NCBI GenBank assembly: GCA_026770615.1
Contig: MU631656.1
Location: 137,401-165,183 of the forward strand
Direction: 5' to 3'
DNA length: 27,783 nt
From: Pavlovales sp. CCMP2436
Lineage: Eukaryota; Haptophyta; Pavlovophyceae; Pavlovales
Positions 1 through 8,764 of this stretch are shown piece after piece. How positions within the stretch are numbered: position 1 is the first letter of the stretch; every line of letters starts with the position of its first letter. The translations under genes and the position numbers were made by a program. The notes below the pieces were generated by a model. That model saw nothing but the letters and a program-made list of their open reading frames with translations. It was not told where the DNA came from and searched no databases.

Positions 1-128
1 TAGCATTCGCGGAACTCTGCGGAGCACATGTTGGTCTGTTTATCGCCGGGCAAGACAGTGAGGAAAGCACGTGAGTACTCATCAACAGCGCGATAGACAA
101 TGGCCTCGCGCGAGCGCGGGCGGGGCAT
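1..128 (-). CDS. 5' end of an unrecognised protein, possibly integrase-like, cut by window edge
   Basis: An ATG at 128 on the minus strand opens a frame that runs off the left edge without a stop, giving 42 codons. The peptide contains AVDEYSRAFLTVLPGDK. The VDEYSR followed by a hydrophobic stretch and a Lys resembles the first catalytic Asp region of retroviral-type integrases (usual form: D, then aromatic, S, R). Multiple stops lie just upstream of the ATG (TAATAAATAAG in minus sense), so the frame truly starts near here or is a truncated fragment. The family call is an inference from one short motif and could be coincidence. It could be the remnant of another LTR element extending to the left. 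Confidence 0.3.
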   Translation of the reverse strand, partial: MPRPRSREAIVYRAVDEYSRAFLTVLPGDKQTNMCSAEFREC

Positions 129-274
129 GGCTTCAATCCTTATTTATTACAATCAGATTTATAATAGTACACCCCAGTAAAACCTGGTAAAACCCCACTG
201 TGAAAATCAAATTGCCCTATTTAAATGGTCGAAGCGATGACGCTACTCGCCGTTAAAAACGGATAGCTGTACGG

Positions 275-996
275 TTAGGTGTCTTTGTTCGTGTCGTGCT
301 CCGCGGCGATGATATCCACGCTACCGTCGGCCAGGCGCCACGCATATACGCGCAAGCCAGATATGAGCGGCTCTGGGCTCGACTTCGACCAGAGCGCGAG
401 GCCGTCTTTCAGGAGAGGGATCTCTGCGAATGAGCGCGGTTTGGGCGGGCCAAGCAGCTTGACAGTTGCAAGCAGAGCTTCAACGCCCAGCCGGGTGCGC
501 TTGCGCCACGAAATGGTCCCGTTCGCGAAGAAGTCGTCGGCGCCACCCTCCAGCTCAAAGTCCTCCAGCGAGTCGTAGCCGCGGATCGTAGAGTGGACAC
601 TCTCGAGCTTGACCCAGTCGAGCTCGGCGCGCACGGGCATCCAAACCTCCTCGTCATAGTGCTCAGATGTGCGCCTGGTACTGCCCTCGCCAGGGCGGTA
701 GAACCAGGCCAAGCCGAGGTCGACTGCGTTCGCTTCGCCTCGTTGTGCCCCGTCCAGCGAAACTGCATCACGCGCCCGATGCCTTGGCCCGCGCCGCCAC
801 CCGTCTCGAAGTCGACAACCACATCGTCACCCACGCCGATATGCAGCGTGCCGTAGTGCACGGTGGCGCGCTGCATACGGCTCGCCTTCGTGCCGTTCTG
901 CGGCAGGTCAAGCCCGAACGTCGACGCAGTCGCAGCGGCGGGCGGCCACGGCGGCTGCGCGCTACGCGACGTTGTTGGCAACGAGCCGCAAACCAT
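275..996 (-). pseudogene. BAH-domain-like reading frame broken by a frameshift
   Basis: Two overlapping minus-strand frames read as one protein. The upstream frame (ATG at 996, or at 876) contains GVGDDVVVDFETGGG and GIGRVMQFRW. The downstream frame, from about 720 to 275, continues with LGLAWFYRPGEG and then DEEVWMPVRAELDWVKLESV. The order 'G-D-x-V, I-x-R-V-M, W-F-Y-R-P, D-E-E-V' is the normal order of conserved blocks in BAH (bromo-adjacent homology) domains, which bind nucleosomes and histone tails. The frame changes by one base between about 715 and 745. I see no convincing GT-AG intron there, so this is either a pseudogene or a base error. Nothing outside the putative BAH domain is recognised. 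The call rests on motif resemblance only. Confidence 0.45.
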
Positions 997-1121
997 AGGA
1001 TAGGACTCGGCTTGGCCCAAGCCAACCAACCCCTATTGGAAGTTTAGGCCCTACATTTAGCAAATTAGAAAACTTGCAAGACGGATGAAATGACGTGGGA
1101 CAGCTGGAACTATACCCCATA

Positions 1122-1126
1122 GCTAT
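1122..1126. repeat. Target site duplication of copia element A, left copy
   Basis: GCTAT lies directly before the TG that starts the 5' LTR. The same five bases follow the CA that ends the 3' LTR at 9261-9265. A 5-bp duplication is normal for copia integrases. Confidence 0.65.
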
Positions 1127-1704
1127 TGTTAGCATTCGTGTGCGCTCTTGGGCGTGGACGGATGTGGGTGATGTACTCGAGGGTGCTCACGGGGGGTTCT
1201 ACTAGATAATTATCCTTTCCTCCATTGTGACATAATACTTCCGGTCGGCGGCATTCGTCGTCGGGGTTCAGAGAGCTCTTAACCCAACTGGCAGAAGTGG
1301 ACTCATAGTGTCCGGGAAGAGTCCAGGAAGAGTGTGCTACGGCAATAGTGGAGTTTAGGGGAAAGCGCTCAATTAAATTCTAGTTCCGTTTAAGCAATTC
1401 TTTTGATTGAGTCGTTGAAAGTCTTTGGACGTCGTTGATCCGTGCCAGTTTGCACAGCCGCTTAGTCACCTGCCGCGGGGCGCCTTGAGCTCGAGCCGCG
1501 CACTTGCACTCAGCAGATACCGTAACTGGCCTGCAGGGTGATCTAGATTGAGGTATATTATTGTAGGGGGGTTCGGGCTGGCGATACGTTTAAAGATCAA
1601 GTCAGGCTGATCTTAGCGCTCCGACGCAGGCTCCTACGCGCTACGCCGAAGTGGGGAGCTGGTAGAATTGGTGGATGATGAGGAAGTCGAGGTATATCCT
1701 ATCA
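1127..1704 (+). repeat. 5' LTR of element A
   Basis: Bases 1127-1553 match 8765-9191 closely and without net indels over the first 415 bases. After that the copies diverge in length: the 5' copy has about 82 more bases before the shared end motif GAGGTATATCCTATCA (1689-1704). The outer end is firm because of the TG start and the TSD. The inner end at 1704 is tentative. It relies on a 15/16 match to the 3' LTR end, and an open coding-like stretch crosses it. Confidence 0.72.
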
Positions 1705-1774
1705 TGTCGACATACCGGGGGGGGACGGGCTGAAGCCTCCTAGGTTCACCTCGAAATCGGATCCTTTTGACCAA

Positions 1775-2326
1775 GTGGTGACGGAGATCATCACCAACGA
1801 CCAGCCACAGGTCTTGCCGGCCAAGGTTGGCATGCCGATGAATGAGCAGCACCTGGTGCACCCGTGCATCCACGCGGCCGTGTACACGTCTCTTTCCCGC
1901 TGGATGGGTGACGCCGCGGGCGTGCTGATCTCGACCAAGATCTTCTCCTGGGACAAGGACGGAGCCGCGCCGACGAGCGTGGAGTACTCGGACTTCGCGG
2001 AGCAGTTCGAGCTCAAGCCCGGGGACAAGTTCGAGAAGATGCTCGACGACGTCTACATGCTCCACCGGTTGAGCGAGCTCAACACGCGCACCGCGAATAG
2101 CAAGATCAAGGAAAAGGAGTACTCAGTCAGCAGCAAGCTGGCCAAGCTCATCTCGGATGCCGGCCTCAAGCGTGAGGCGAAGCTCGCTGAGATCGAGACG
2201 CAGTGTGCTCCCCTTCGGACTCCGACCGAGAGCATGGATGGAGACGATGCAGATGCGCCGGCCTTGGAACCAAGTGTCGAGTTCAGAGACATTCTGCACT
2301 CCTATCCGGCCTCAATGAGCTCGTAG
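1775..2326 (+). CDS. Gag-like frame, first part, element A
   Basis: This open frame of about 183 codons follows the 5' LTR. It is open back to about 1700, so the GTG at 1775 is not a believable start. A frame from about 1650 including VDDEEVEVYPI may be the true beginning, broken at the run of eight G at 1717-1724. The protein is charged and mostly helical-looking (KIKEKEYSVSSKLAKLISD), as expected for a capsid region. No domain is recognised with certainty. It ends by frameshift: the continuing sequence lies in the +2 frame beginning around 2300. Assignment to gag is by position only. Confidence 0.5.
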   Translation: MVTEIITNDQPQVLPAKVGMPMNEQHLVHPCIHAAVYTSLSRWMGDAAGVLISTKIFSWDKDGAAPTSVEYSDFAEQFELKPGDKFEKMLDDVYMLHRLSELNTRTANSKIKEKEYSVSSKLAKLISDAGLKREAKLAEIETQCAPLRTPTESMDGDDADAPALEPSVEFRDILHSYPASMSS

Positions 2327-3262
2327 AGACGGCCAAACGCGTCCACCTCGAGGAGATGGACAAGGCGTCGATCGACCTCCAGGGTGCTCTCGAGGCCAGC
2401 GTGGCCACCATCAACTGCGAGGCGGAGGTCGCGTCCGAAAAGCTCGTCGCGGCGGCCAAGTTTGGCACGCTGGAAAAGCTGACACGCGCTGTCTGGACCA
2501 CCTCGTGGGAGTGGTCATTCAAAACTCTTTCGGGCCTCTTCACCCTCGACGCCTGGGCAAGGCTCGAGATGGGAAGGCAGACGGGCCTGTGGGAGGACGT
2601 TAGCTACGAGAGCCTCATGTCCAACGTGATGTCGTCGATGGAAGACCTGAAGCAGGTAGTCACATTCGGGTCCACGTTCGGCAACGCAATCCTCGCACTC
2701 GGTGAACCCACGGGACAGCCCGTCGATGTGGATCGATTATTCATGTCCGAGGCGGCTCAGATCAAGCGCCTCGTGTTGTACAAGCAGAAGTACGAAAACT
2801 TCTGTCCCTCGCTCGCGTACTTCCGCCTCCTCAAGAGCCTACCGACGGGAACCCGGTGGTTGCACCTCTACACGGAGGGCATGAGTGTGCCTACGGAGAG
2901 CGTCACTGCGGAGACGGTAGCGCAGCTCAAGACGGTGGTCCGCAACATCTTGGACACACCCGTCCTCGGGCATCCTCCCGACCGGTTTGGAGGACAGAAG
3001 GGAGCGCGTCAGGAGAATGTGAGGGCGGCGACAGCAGACCACCCACCGAACCGTCCAACGCCGCGCACGTTTCCTCGGCCACAGGTGAACGGCAATCCGC
3101 TGATCAAGCGGCAGCCGACTTACGCTCCGGTCTACGAGAAGAGCGCTGTGACTGACCACGACCACGCCGACATGCGCAAGTTGCAGCAGGCATACCCCAG
3201 GAATGTGGGGCGTGTACCAACTGCGATGGGCCTCAACCAGATGATTTTGGGTGAGGAGAACA
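2300..3262 (+). CDS. Gag-like frame, second part, interrupted by nested insertion
   Basis: This continues the gag-like protein in another frame (open 2203-3348, coding-like from about 2300). It includes a helical region (LNELVETAKRVHLEEMDKA), a Trp-rich stretch near 2494-2514, and a Pro/Arg-rich segment around 3000-3110 that could bind nucleic acid. No CCHC zinc knuckle is visible. At 3263 the frame enters the terminal repeat of the nested element. The host frame resumes at 4778 in the same phase. Confidence 0.5.
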
Positions 3263-3511
3263 TGTTGGGTTCGCCGATCTGGTCCTTCTTTCGACTAGTC
3301 CTTGCAGCGCTAGTCGGATCCCGAGCCTCGGGAAGCAGGTCGAAGTAAGTCTAACATCCTACATTTACAGGAAGGAGACTGAGGGCACGAGCCTCAAAAT
3401 CCCGACGTAACAGTCTGAATCCGGCTCTGCGCCTGGACTGGTTATCAACCACTGATAGTCCAGTCAGTGTCTGCGGCCAGACCAGCACCACGCTGGATCC
3501 GTAGCCTGACA
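3263..3511. repeat. Left terminal direct repeat of nested element
   Basis: It matches 4523-4772 with few substitutions and a one-base indel in a T run (3364-3366 versus 4624-4627). The shared block starts two bases earlier (CA at 3261 and 4521). It contains GTAAGT, CTAAC and TTTACAG in a 26-base span (3345-3370) that reads like a miniature intron. Confidence 0.85.
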
Positions 3512-3599
3512 CCCCCCCACGCCATCAGCGCGCGTCGAGCTGAGGCCGTGCATGATGGCGCTCACAGGCGACGGAAGACGGCGAGGGTCGTGGCCATGT

Positions 3600-4335
3600 C
3601 TCCGGTAAGCGACGAGCTTGTCCGGGACCTTCCTGCGCGTGGCTCGCACACAGGTAGGGGCGCGCGTTCCCCGCACGCCTCGGGTCTCCGGAAGCGGCGA
3701 GCTTACCCGGGACCTTGATGTGCACGGGTCCAGCCGGTGGCACAACACATCCGGAAAGCGGCGAGCTTGCCCGGGGCCTCACTGCGCACGGCTTGCGCGC
3801 AGGAGGGGGCGCGCGTTTCAGCGCGCCGCGGGCATGCGTCCACCGCACACCCAGGTCCCCGAGATGCTGCCCGAGACGACCTTGCCGCGCGCGGGTCCAG
3901 CCGGCGGCAGCACATCCGGGAAGCGGCGAGCTTGCCCGGGGCCTCGCTGCGCGCGGCTTGCGCGCAGGAGGGGGCGCGCGTTGCAGCGCACCGGGGACAG
4001 CGTACCGCATACCCAGGTCTCCGGGAATGATGCCCGGCCGAGACCTTGCTTGCGCGCCAGTTCATCGGCAGCAGCACATCCGGGCAGCGTCGAGCTTGCT
4101 CGGGACCTCGCTGCGCGTGCGGCTTGCGCGCAGGAGGGGGCGCGCGTAGCAGCGCGCCGCGGGCATGCGTCCACTGCATGCCAAGGTCTCCGGGAATGAT
4201 GCCCGGCCGAGACCTTGCTGCGCGCGGCTTGCGCGTCGGTAGCACATCCAGGAAGCGTCGAGCTTGCCCGGGACCTCGCTGCGCGCGGCTTGCGCGCAGG
4301 AGGGGGCGCGCATTGCAGCGCGCCGGGGGTGGCCG
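3600..4335. repeat. GC-rich tandem repeat, 166-bp unit, about 4.5 copies
   Basis: The block GCTTGCGCGCAGGAGGGGGC recurs at about 3791, 3956, 4122 and 4288, spacings of 165, 166 and 166 bases. A diverged shorter copy (GCTCGCACACAGG) sits at about 3642. Each unit also contains a CCGGGAAGCGGCGAGCTTGC-type block and a GATGCCCGGCCGAGACCTTG-type block. Frames in this stretch stay open on both strands only because of base composition, so none is called a gene. Confidence 0.88.
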
Positions 4336-4522
4336 AGCGGAGTCGGCCGGCGATGTCGTAGCCCTTGGCCGAGTCGGGTCGGCCGCGATGTGGTCGCCCT
4401 TGATCCTTGTCCTTGATGCCGAGCGGGGTCGGCTGACGACGATGTCGCCCTTGATTGATCCTCGAGTGTCCTCGACCGAGAGGGACGTGTGCGATCAGCA
4501 CGAGGTATCCTCGATGACGTCA

Positions 4523-4772
4523 TGTTGGGTTCGCCGATCTGGTCCTTCTCTCGACTAGTCCTTGCAGCGCTAGTCGGATCCCGAGCCTCGGGAAGCAGGT
4601 CGAAGTAAGTCTAACATCCTACATTTTACAGGAAATCAACTGAGAGCACGAGCCCCAAATTCCGGACGTAACAGTCTGAATCCGGCTCTGCGCCCGGACT
4701 GGTTATCAACCACTGATAGTCCAGTCAGTGTCTGCGGCCAGACCAGCATCACGCTGGATCCGTAGCCTGACA
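4523..4772. repeat. Right terminal direct repeat of nested element
   Basis: Copy of 3263-3511, one base longer. It is followed by GATCA, the probable second target-site copy, and then by the resumed gag-like frame. Confidence 0.85.
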
Positions 4773-4777
4773 GATCA

Positions 4778-5205
4778 AGCACTTCCTCGCCCTCAAGAAG
4801 CCTACCTGTGCGGAGATCGAGACTTTGTGCGTTCTCAACAAGCCTTTGTGCGTTCAGTACAAGCCTTTGGGACTTCTCAACAAGCCTACGACCGAGACCA
4901 ACGAGATGGGTTCCAAGGGAGCTGCCGTTGACATACCACAGACAGTGGTGTGCCTCGGGTTGGAGCCGAAAGGGGACGCCTACTCGAGAGGAGTGGTAAC
5001 TTTTGACCTTGACAAGTTTAATTTCGAAAACCGAGATTTGGACATCGGCGAACCGCAGACGCCGAGCGACAGCGTGTCGCCGCCGCCGCCTACCCGCTGG
5101 GAGGCTTGCCGCCGCCACGCGCACCGAAGCTGCAGCCGCCACCCCAGCTGGGAGGCGGGCTGTTGCGCAACGCACCGAGACCGCAGCAAGCGGACGAAGG
5201 CGTGA
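4778..5205 (+). CDS. Gag-pol linker frame of element A, resumed after insertion
   Basis: The frame is open from 4778 and continues the phase of the frame cut at 3262. It holds a short internal repeat: NKPLCVQYKPLGLLNKP contains three related 'x-K-P-L/T' units (about 4834-4890). It then passes into MGSKGAAVDIPQTVVCLGLEPKG and an acidic segment. The product is not recognised. Around 5105 the coding signal shifts to the next frame. Confidence 0.4.
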
Positions 5206-5894
5206 TAGATCTGGAGGAAGTGCCAGAGCTGAAAGAGATCTCCGACTCTGACAGTGATGAGGGGAAGCCGATCAAGCACTCGCAAGTGGACAGCTTGCTG
5301 GGACTGCTAGACTCTCACCGCCGCAACTTCAACAAACTCAAGGCTGACGGCCGCAATCCAGAACGCGTGGGTCTTCCGCTCGATCCTCGTGTCAGCCTCG
5401 ACACGAGAGTGACCAAGAGGCTTGGACGGCTCCTCGCGAAGACGCTGCGCTACATCCAGATCGTACGCGACGAGGAAAATGACCTCTACACGTGCGCTTC
5501 GACGATAGTTCTACTCGCGGAGTGGGTCGGGGAGAGGCACAGCGCAGTAGTTCTGTGTGACATGGGCTTCTCCGACGCAGACGTGGATCACATCCGCGGG
5601 GAATGCCATCCGCTCGAGCGGAGGGCGAGAGCCATCTTCTCCTGGGAGGAGAAGGCGAGCAGCGACTCGGATGAGGAAACCGACGTTTTCTCCGACTTGC
5701 GCCGCAAACTCGATAAGGAGGCCAGGCACGAGAAGGCACGCAGGGCAGGCGCCGAGTTCGGCGACGCTCACAAAGCGCACTTCAAGTTGGAGTCGGAGCT
5801 CGACAAGCGCTACCGGCGGCTTAACAATCTCGGCAACCCGTGCGCATACGACCATGCGTCGGGCGGAGCACGAAGCTCGCCGCGTTGCCGGTGA
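5106..5894 (+). CDS. Element A polyprotein segment upstream of protease, function unknown
   Basis: This 262-codon open frame has a Pro-rich start, an acidic cluster (ISDSDSDEGKP), two helical regions and a second Ser/Asp-rich stretch (SSDSDEETDVFSD). It ends within a charged coiled-coil-like segment (DKEARHEKARRAGAEF). Near 5850 the sequence continues as the protease frame, one base out of phase. Position between gag and protease suggests the end of gag or a spacer. No zinc knuckle is seen, which is unusual for copia gag, although this region may have been rearranged. Confidence 0.45.
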   Translation: MPPPRAPKLQPPPQLGGGLLRNAPRPQQADEGVIDLEEVPELKEISDSDSDEGKPIKHSQVDSLLGLLDSHRRNFNKLKADGRNPERVGLPLDPRVSLDTRVTKRLGRLLAKTLRYIQIVRDEENDLYTCASTIVLLAEWVGERHSAVVLCDMGFSDADVDHIRGECHPLERRARAIFSWEEKASSDSDEETDVFSDLRRKLDKEARHEKARRAGAEFGDAHKAHFKLESELDKRYRRLNNLGNPCAYDHASGGARSSPRCR

Positions 5895-6492
5895 CAGTTA
5901 CGTTGTGCCCACATACGCTGTGTTCGACTCTGGTGCCACAGTGAGCATGGCAGCGAGGGAGCTGCTTCACTCCCGGAAACAGATGAAAGGCCGCGGCCGT
6001 TGGAGCGATGGGCGTGTCCTCGAGATCAGGGAGAAGGGCATGCTCCTGGAATGTCAGCGCACTGGCATCACCCAGGCAGTGCGCATGCTATGCTGGGCAG
6101 CTCCGAGCATGGAGATGCCCCTCCTCACCGTGCAAGCTTTCACGGCCGAGGGCATCACGGTCGCCTTCAAGCCAACGAGGGCGACAGTGGACTTCTCCAG
6201 GCATGGAGGGGTACTGATGAGCATGGACGAGCAGGCCAAGATGCAGACTACCATCTACCTGCCTGGAGACCAGCTCTCGCCACGACACCACGCCGTCGTG
6301 CCCATGGGGCAGCCCTCCTCAGCTGGGAAGGGATGCGCCGCCTACGCCACCAATGCATGGTCGCAGGGGGGGCGTGGCGGAGGGGGCTACGGTGGCGGCG
6401 CTGCCATCCCAGGCCGAGGCTTCGCCAGAAGCACCGCGGGCAGAGGCAACCAGGGAGGGCGAGGCGCGCAGCCAAGGGCGCCGTCACAGTAG
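5850..6492 (+). CDS. Aspartic protease region of element A
   Basis: The frame (open 5557-6492, coding-like from about 5850) contains YAVFDSGATVSM. D-S-G-A is the active-site motif of retroelement aspartic proteases, which cut the polyprotein during particle assembly. Downstream lie YLPGDQLSPRHH and a Gly/Arg-rich tail (GGRGGGGYGGGA) ending at TAG 6490-6492. Such a Gly/Arg tail is not typical of copia proteases and may bind RNA. The integrase signal starts about 120 bases later. Confidence 0.65.
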
Positions 6493-6611
6493 ATCTTCAA
6501 CCGTCTCGAGAAGGGGACACAGTCTGACCTCCACCTAAACGTATAAGGCCCACGTCGAACGCCGAGCTGGAAGTCCAGTCCCGCCGCAAGCTTGCGGCGG
6601 AAGACGACTAG

Positions 6612-7255
6612 CTGGCTCTTTGGTCGACGAGATTGGGCATCGTGAACAAGCAGTTGCTTCAACGCTCGCTCTTGAGCGGGTCTGTCCTAGACATGGATAG
6701 CAAGACAGCCAAGGCAGGCTGCTCTCAGCACATTGACTGACGCGCGCATGCGAAAATCAATCTTTTCCGCACCTATGCCTAGGGCGGAACTACCGGGTCA
6801 GATAACTCATTTAGATATCCTCACGATATCGAAAGTGAACCTGCCCGTCGGCACCGATGGGAGTTCCCTCGCGATATGGACTTGTCTGTCTTGACGACGC
6901 TTCAAACCGGGGTTGAATTTAATTCGGAAAACATATGAGGGGGATTGCACGTCTGCTACGACTGTGGTTCCTGGAGCTTGGCACCCACGCTGACTTGGGC
7001 GCACACCTCCTTCTCGGACCGGGTTTTGGGCAACGGAGAATTCATACGGATGGAGGCACGAACCTCAGCTCGAATGACATTGATGATCTCTTGACTGAGT
7101 TCGGATTGTCAGCGAACGTGACATCCGCGCACGACACGCCGGAGTCCAACGATAAGGTCGAGCGCTTCATCGGAACCCTCTCGGCAGATACGAGAGCGAT
7201 CCTGGCCATGTCCAAGGTGCCGAACAGGCACTGGCACTGGGCGATGCCTTCGTAG
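6612..7255 (+). pseudogene. Integrase, N-terminal and catalytic parts, broken (element A)
   Basis: Starting at 6612, the frame reads LWSTRLGIVNKQLLQRSLL, a decayed form of the copia pre-integrase zinc-binding region, where H-x-R-L-G-H is usual. It stops at 6738-6740. Around 6878-6905 another frame gives GLVCLDDASNR, like the first catalytic Asp block. From 6935 to 7255 an open frame gives IHTDGGTNLSS (second Asp block) and ESNDKVERFIGTLSADTRAIL (catalytic Glu block, usual form N-G-V-A-E-R). The pieces are in different frames with stops between them, so no integrase can be made. Confidence 0.75.
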
Positions 7256-7361
7256 CTCACAACATGCTCGCATCACAGCAGATCGTACGTGACAACGTCC
7301 GTATCTGGGTCTCGCCGCATGAATTTTCTTCGGCAGACGACCTACAGCGAAACACCTGGTC

Positions 7362-7715
7362 GTGTTCGGAGCTTCTTGCAGGATGCTCCTCATCGGCCCG
7401 GCCCGAAAGAAGAGCGGCAAGCTAGGCCTTCCGATGGAACGGGGAGTCATTCTGGGCTACGGAAGGGATGGCGTGCAATATGGAGATTCCATGCGCTTGA
7501 TCCTTGGGTCCATCGTCCTCTTAGCAGACGGCACAGTGAACTTCTCTCGGCACGTACAGATCGATGAGAGAGAGCTGGTCGCGGGGGGGATCCACACTCC
7601 TTGGAGGGTGGACATCGACTCGTTCGAGGAGTCTCGAGCGAGAAGAGGAGCGACCAAGCTCCCATCCCGCACGACTCCAAAAAGCAGAACAAAACGACCA
7701 CTGGCAAGCCTGTGA
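7362..7715 (+). pseudogene. Integrase C-terminal domain (element A)
   Basis: The open frame begins with VFGASCRMLLIGPAR and continues through GVILGYGRDGVQYGDS to VNFSRHV. This follows the copia integrase C-terminal pattern: 'FG' near the start, then 'G-x-x-x-G-Y' and a later 'V-x-F' strand. A frame change separates it from the catalytic core at 7255 and from the RT frame that becomes coding-like around 7700. Confidence 0.65.
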
Positions 7716-8752
7716 CAGCCACCGACAAAGGCTCCGCCGCCGTTGACAGACCAATCCTCAACTCGGATGACGATTCGAGCACGAGTGTTAAGGACACGGA
7801 GGAGGAACTGGACCGTCGTGATGGTCTCACAAGCGTTCGGGCAAGAATGTTGGAGAGAGAGAAGGAGACGGGCCTCGTCGAGGCGAACCCGATTCAAGCT
7901 CTGCCCAAGGGGCACGACCCACTGAGGCGGGACAGGGCTTCGAGGAGCAAGACCAAGACCCCTGAGCTGGCGTCTGCCCAAGCGGCAATAGACATCACGC
8001 ACAAGGGGGTTCCGGTCATTCTCCCGCGCAACTTCCGCCAGGCGAGAGCATCGCCCAACGTGGACAAGTGGCGTGAGGCGAAGGAGTCCAACCTGGAAGC
8101 GCATCGGGACCTCAACACCTTCAATGAACAGGTGGTGAAAGCTGGTACCAGAGCACTACCGTCACAATGGGTTTACGAGGCCAAGTCAGACAAGACGGGC
8201 GAGATCACCCGTTGGAAGGCACGCATGGTGGTGATGGGCAACTACCAGCGTGAGGGTATTGTCTACACCATGGTGTTCTCACCCACCATCAGGAGCGAGA
8301 AAGTTCGACTCCTCCTGGCAATTGGTGCCAAGATGGACGGCAAGCGCCGACCCAACCTGAAGCACGCCGAGGTCAAGATTTTCTGGAAAGGAGATGTCTT
8401 GGACGCCTACCTGACGTCCAACCTTGAGGAGGGAGACCGCCCTCTATTCGCACTGCCAGGTGGCTATGTGGCGCGGACGACAGCCCCGCTGGGGTACATC
8501 GTTGTTGCAGAGTCCATCAAAGCACAGATGGGACTGAAGCAGTCGGGCCGCGCATGGTACCGACACCACCAAGCACGCGTGCTTGAGCGTGGATTCTTTC
8601 CCTGTGAGGGCGCACCGTGCATCTTCATCAATATCGCACCGTGTGGAGGAGTCATCATCGCGAGGAACTTCGTGAATGATCTACTCCTTCTCAACCTGAC
8701 TGGCAACCCCAAGGCTATCGAGCATCATGCGGCTACCCTGCCCACGCCGTGA
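7700..8752 (+). pseudogene. Reverse transcriptase (RVT_2), truncated, element A
   Basis: The frame open from 7601 is coding-like from about 7700, with an acidic linker first. The RVT_2 domain starts near 8057 (NVDKWREAKESNLEAH). It continues through ALPSQWVYEAKSDKTGEI, RWKARMVVMGNYQREG, FWKGDVLDAYLTSNL (usual form D-V-x-x-A-F/Y-L) and MGLKQSGRAWYRHH. The active-site motif at 8669-8680 reads FVND where copia elements have YVDD, so one metal-binding Asp is Asn. The frame stops at 8750-8752, just 12 bases before the 3' LTR. The RT thumb and all of RNase H are absent. Confidence 0.82.
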
Positions 8753-8754
8753 GT

Positions 8755-8764
8755 CTCGAGGGGG
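8755..8764 (+). promoter_or_regulatory. Polypurine tract of element A
   Basis: The purine-rich CGAGGGGG directly precedes the TG start of the 3' LTR. Position and composition fit the plus-strand primer site used in reverse transcription. Confidence 0.6.

Larger units (their letters stand above)
3263..4772. mobile_element. Nested terminal-direct-repeat element (TRIM-like) inside the gag-like frame
   Basis: Near-identical 249/250-bp direct repeats (3263-3511 and 4523-4772) start with TG and end with CA, as LTRs do. They flank about 1 kb with no retrotransposon genes. Five bases on either side, GAACA (3258-3262) and GATCA (4773-4777), match at 4 of 5 positions and look like a target duplication. 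Element plus one TSD is 1515 bp, divisible by three. The host frame before 3262 and the open frame after 4778 are in the same phase with no stop between, so insertion into a once-continuous frame is strongly suggested. Size and lack of genes fit a TRIM (terminal-repeat retrotransposon in miniature). No clear primer-binding site or polypurine tract is seen. Confidence 0.65.

Noticed and set aside
3500..4560. Several open frames of 140-230 codons on both strands in the nested element.
   Set aside because: They are repeats of the 166-bp satellite unit translated in different phases, with no recognisable domain.
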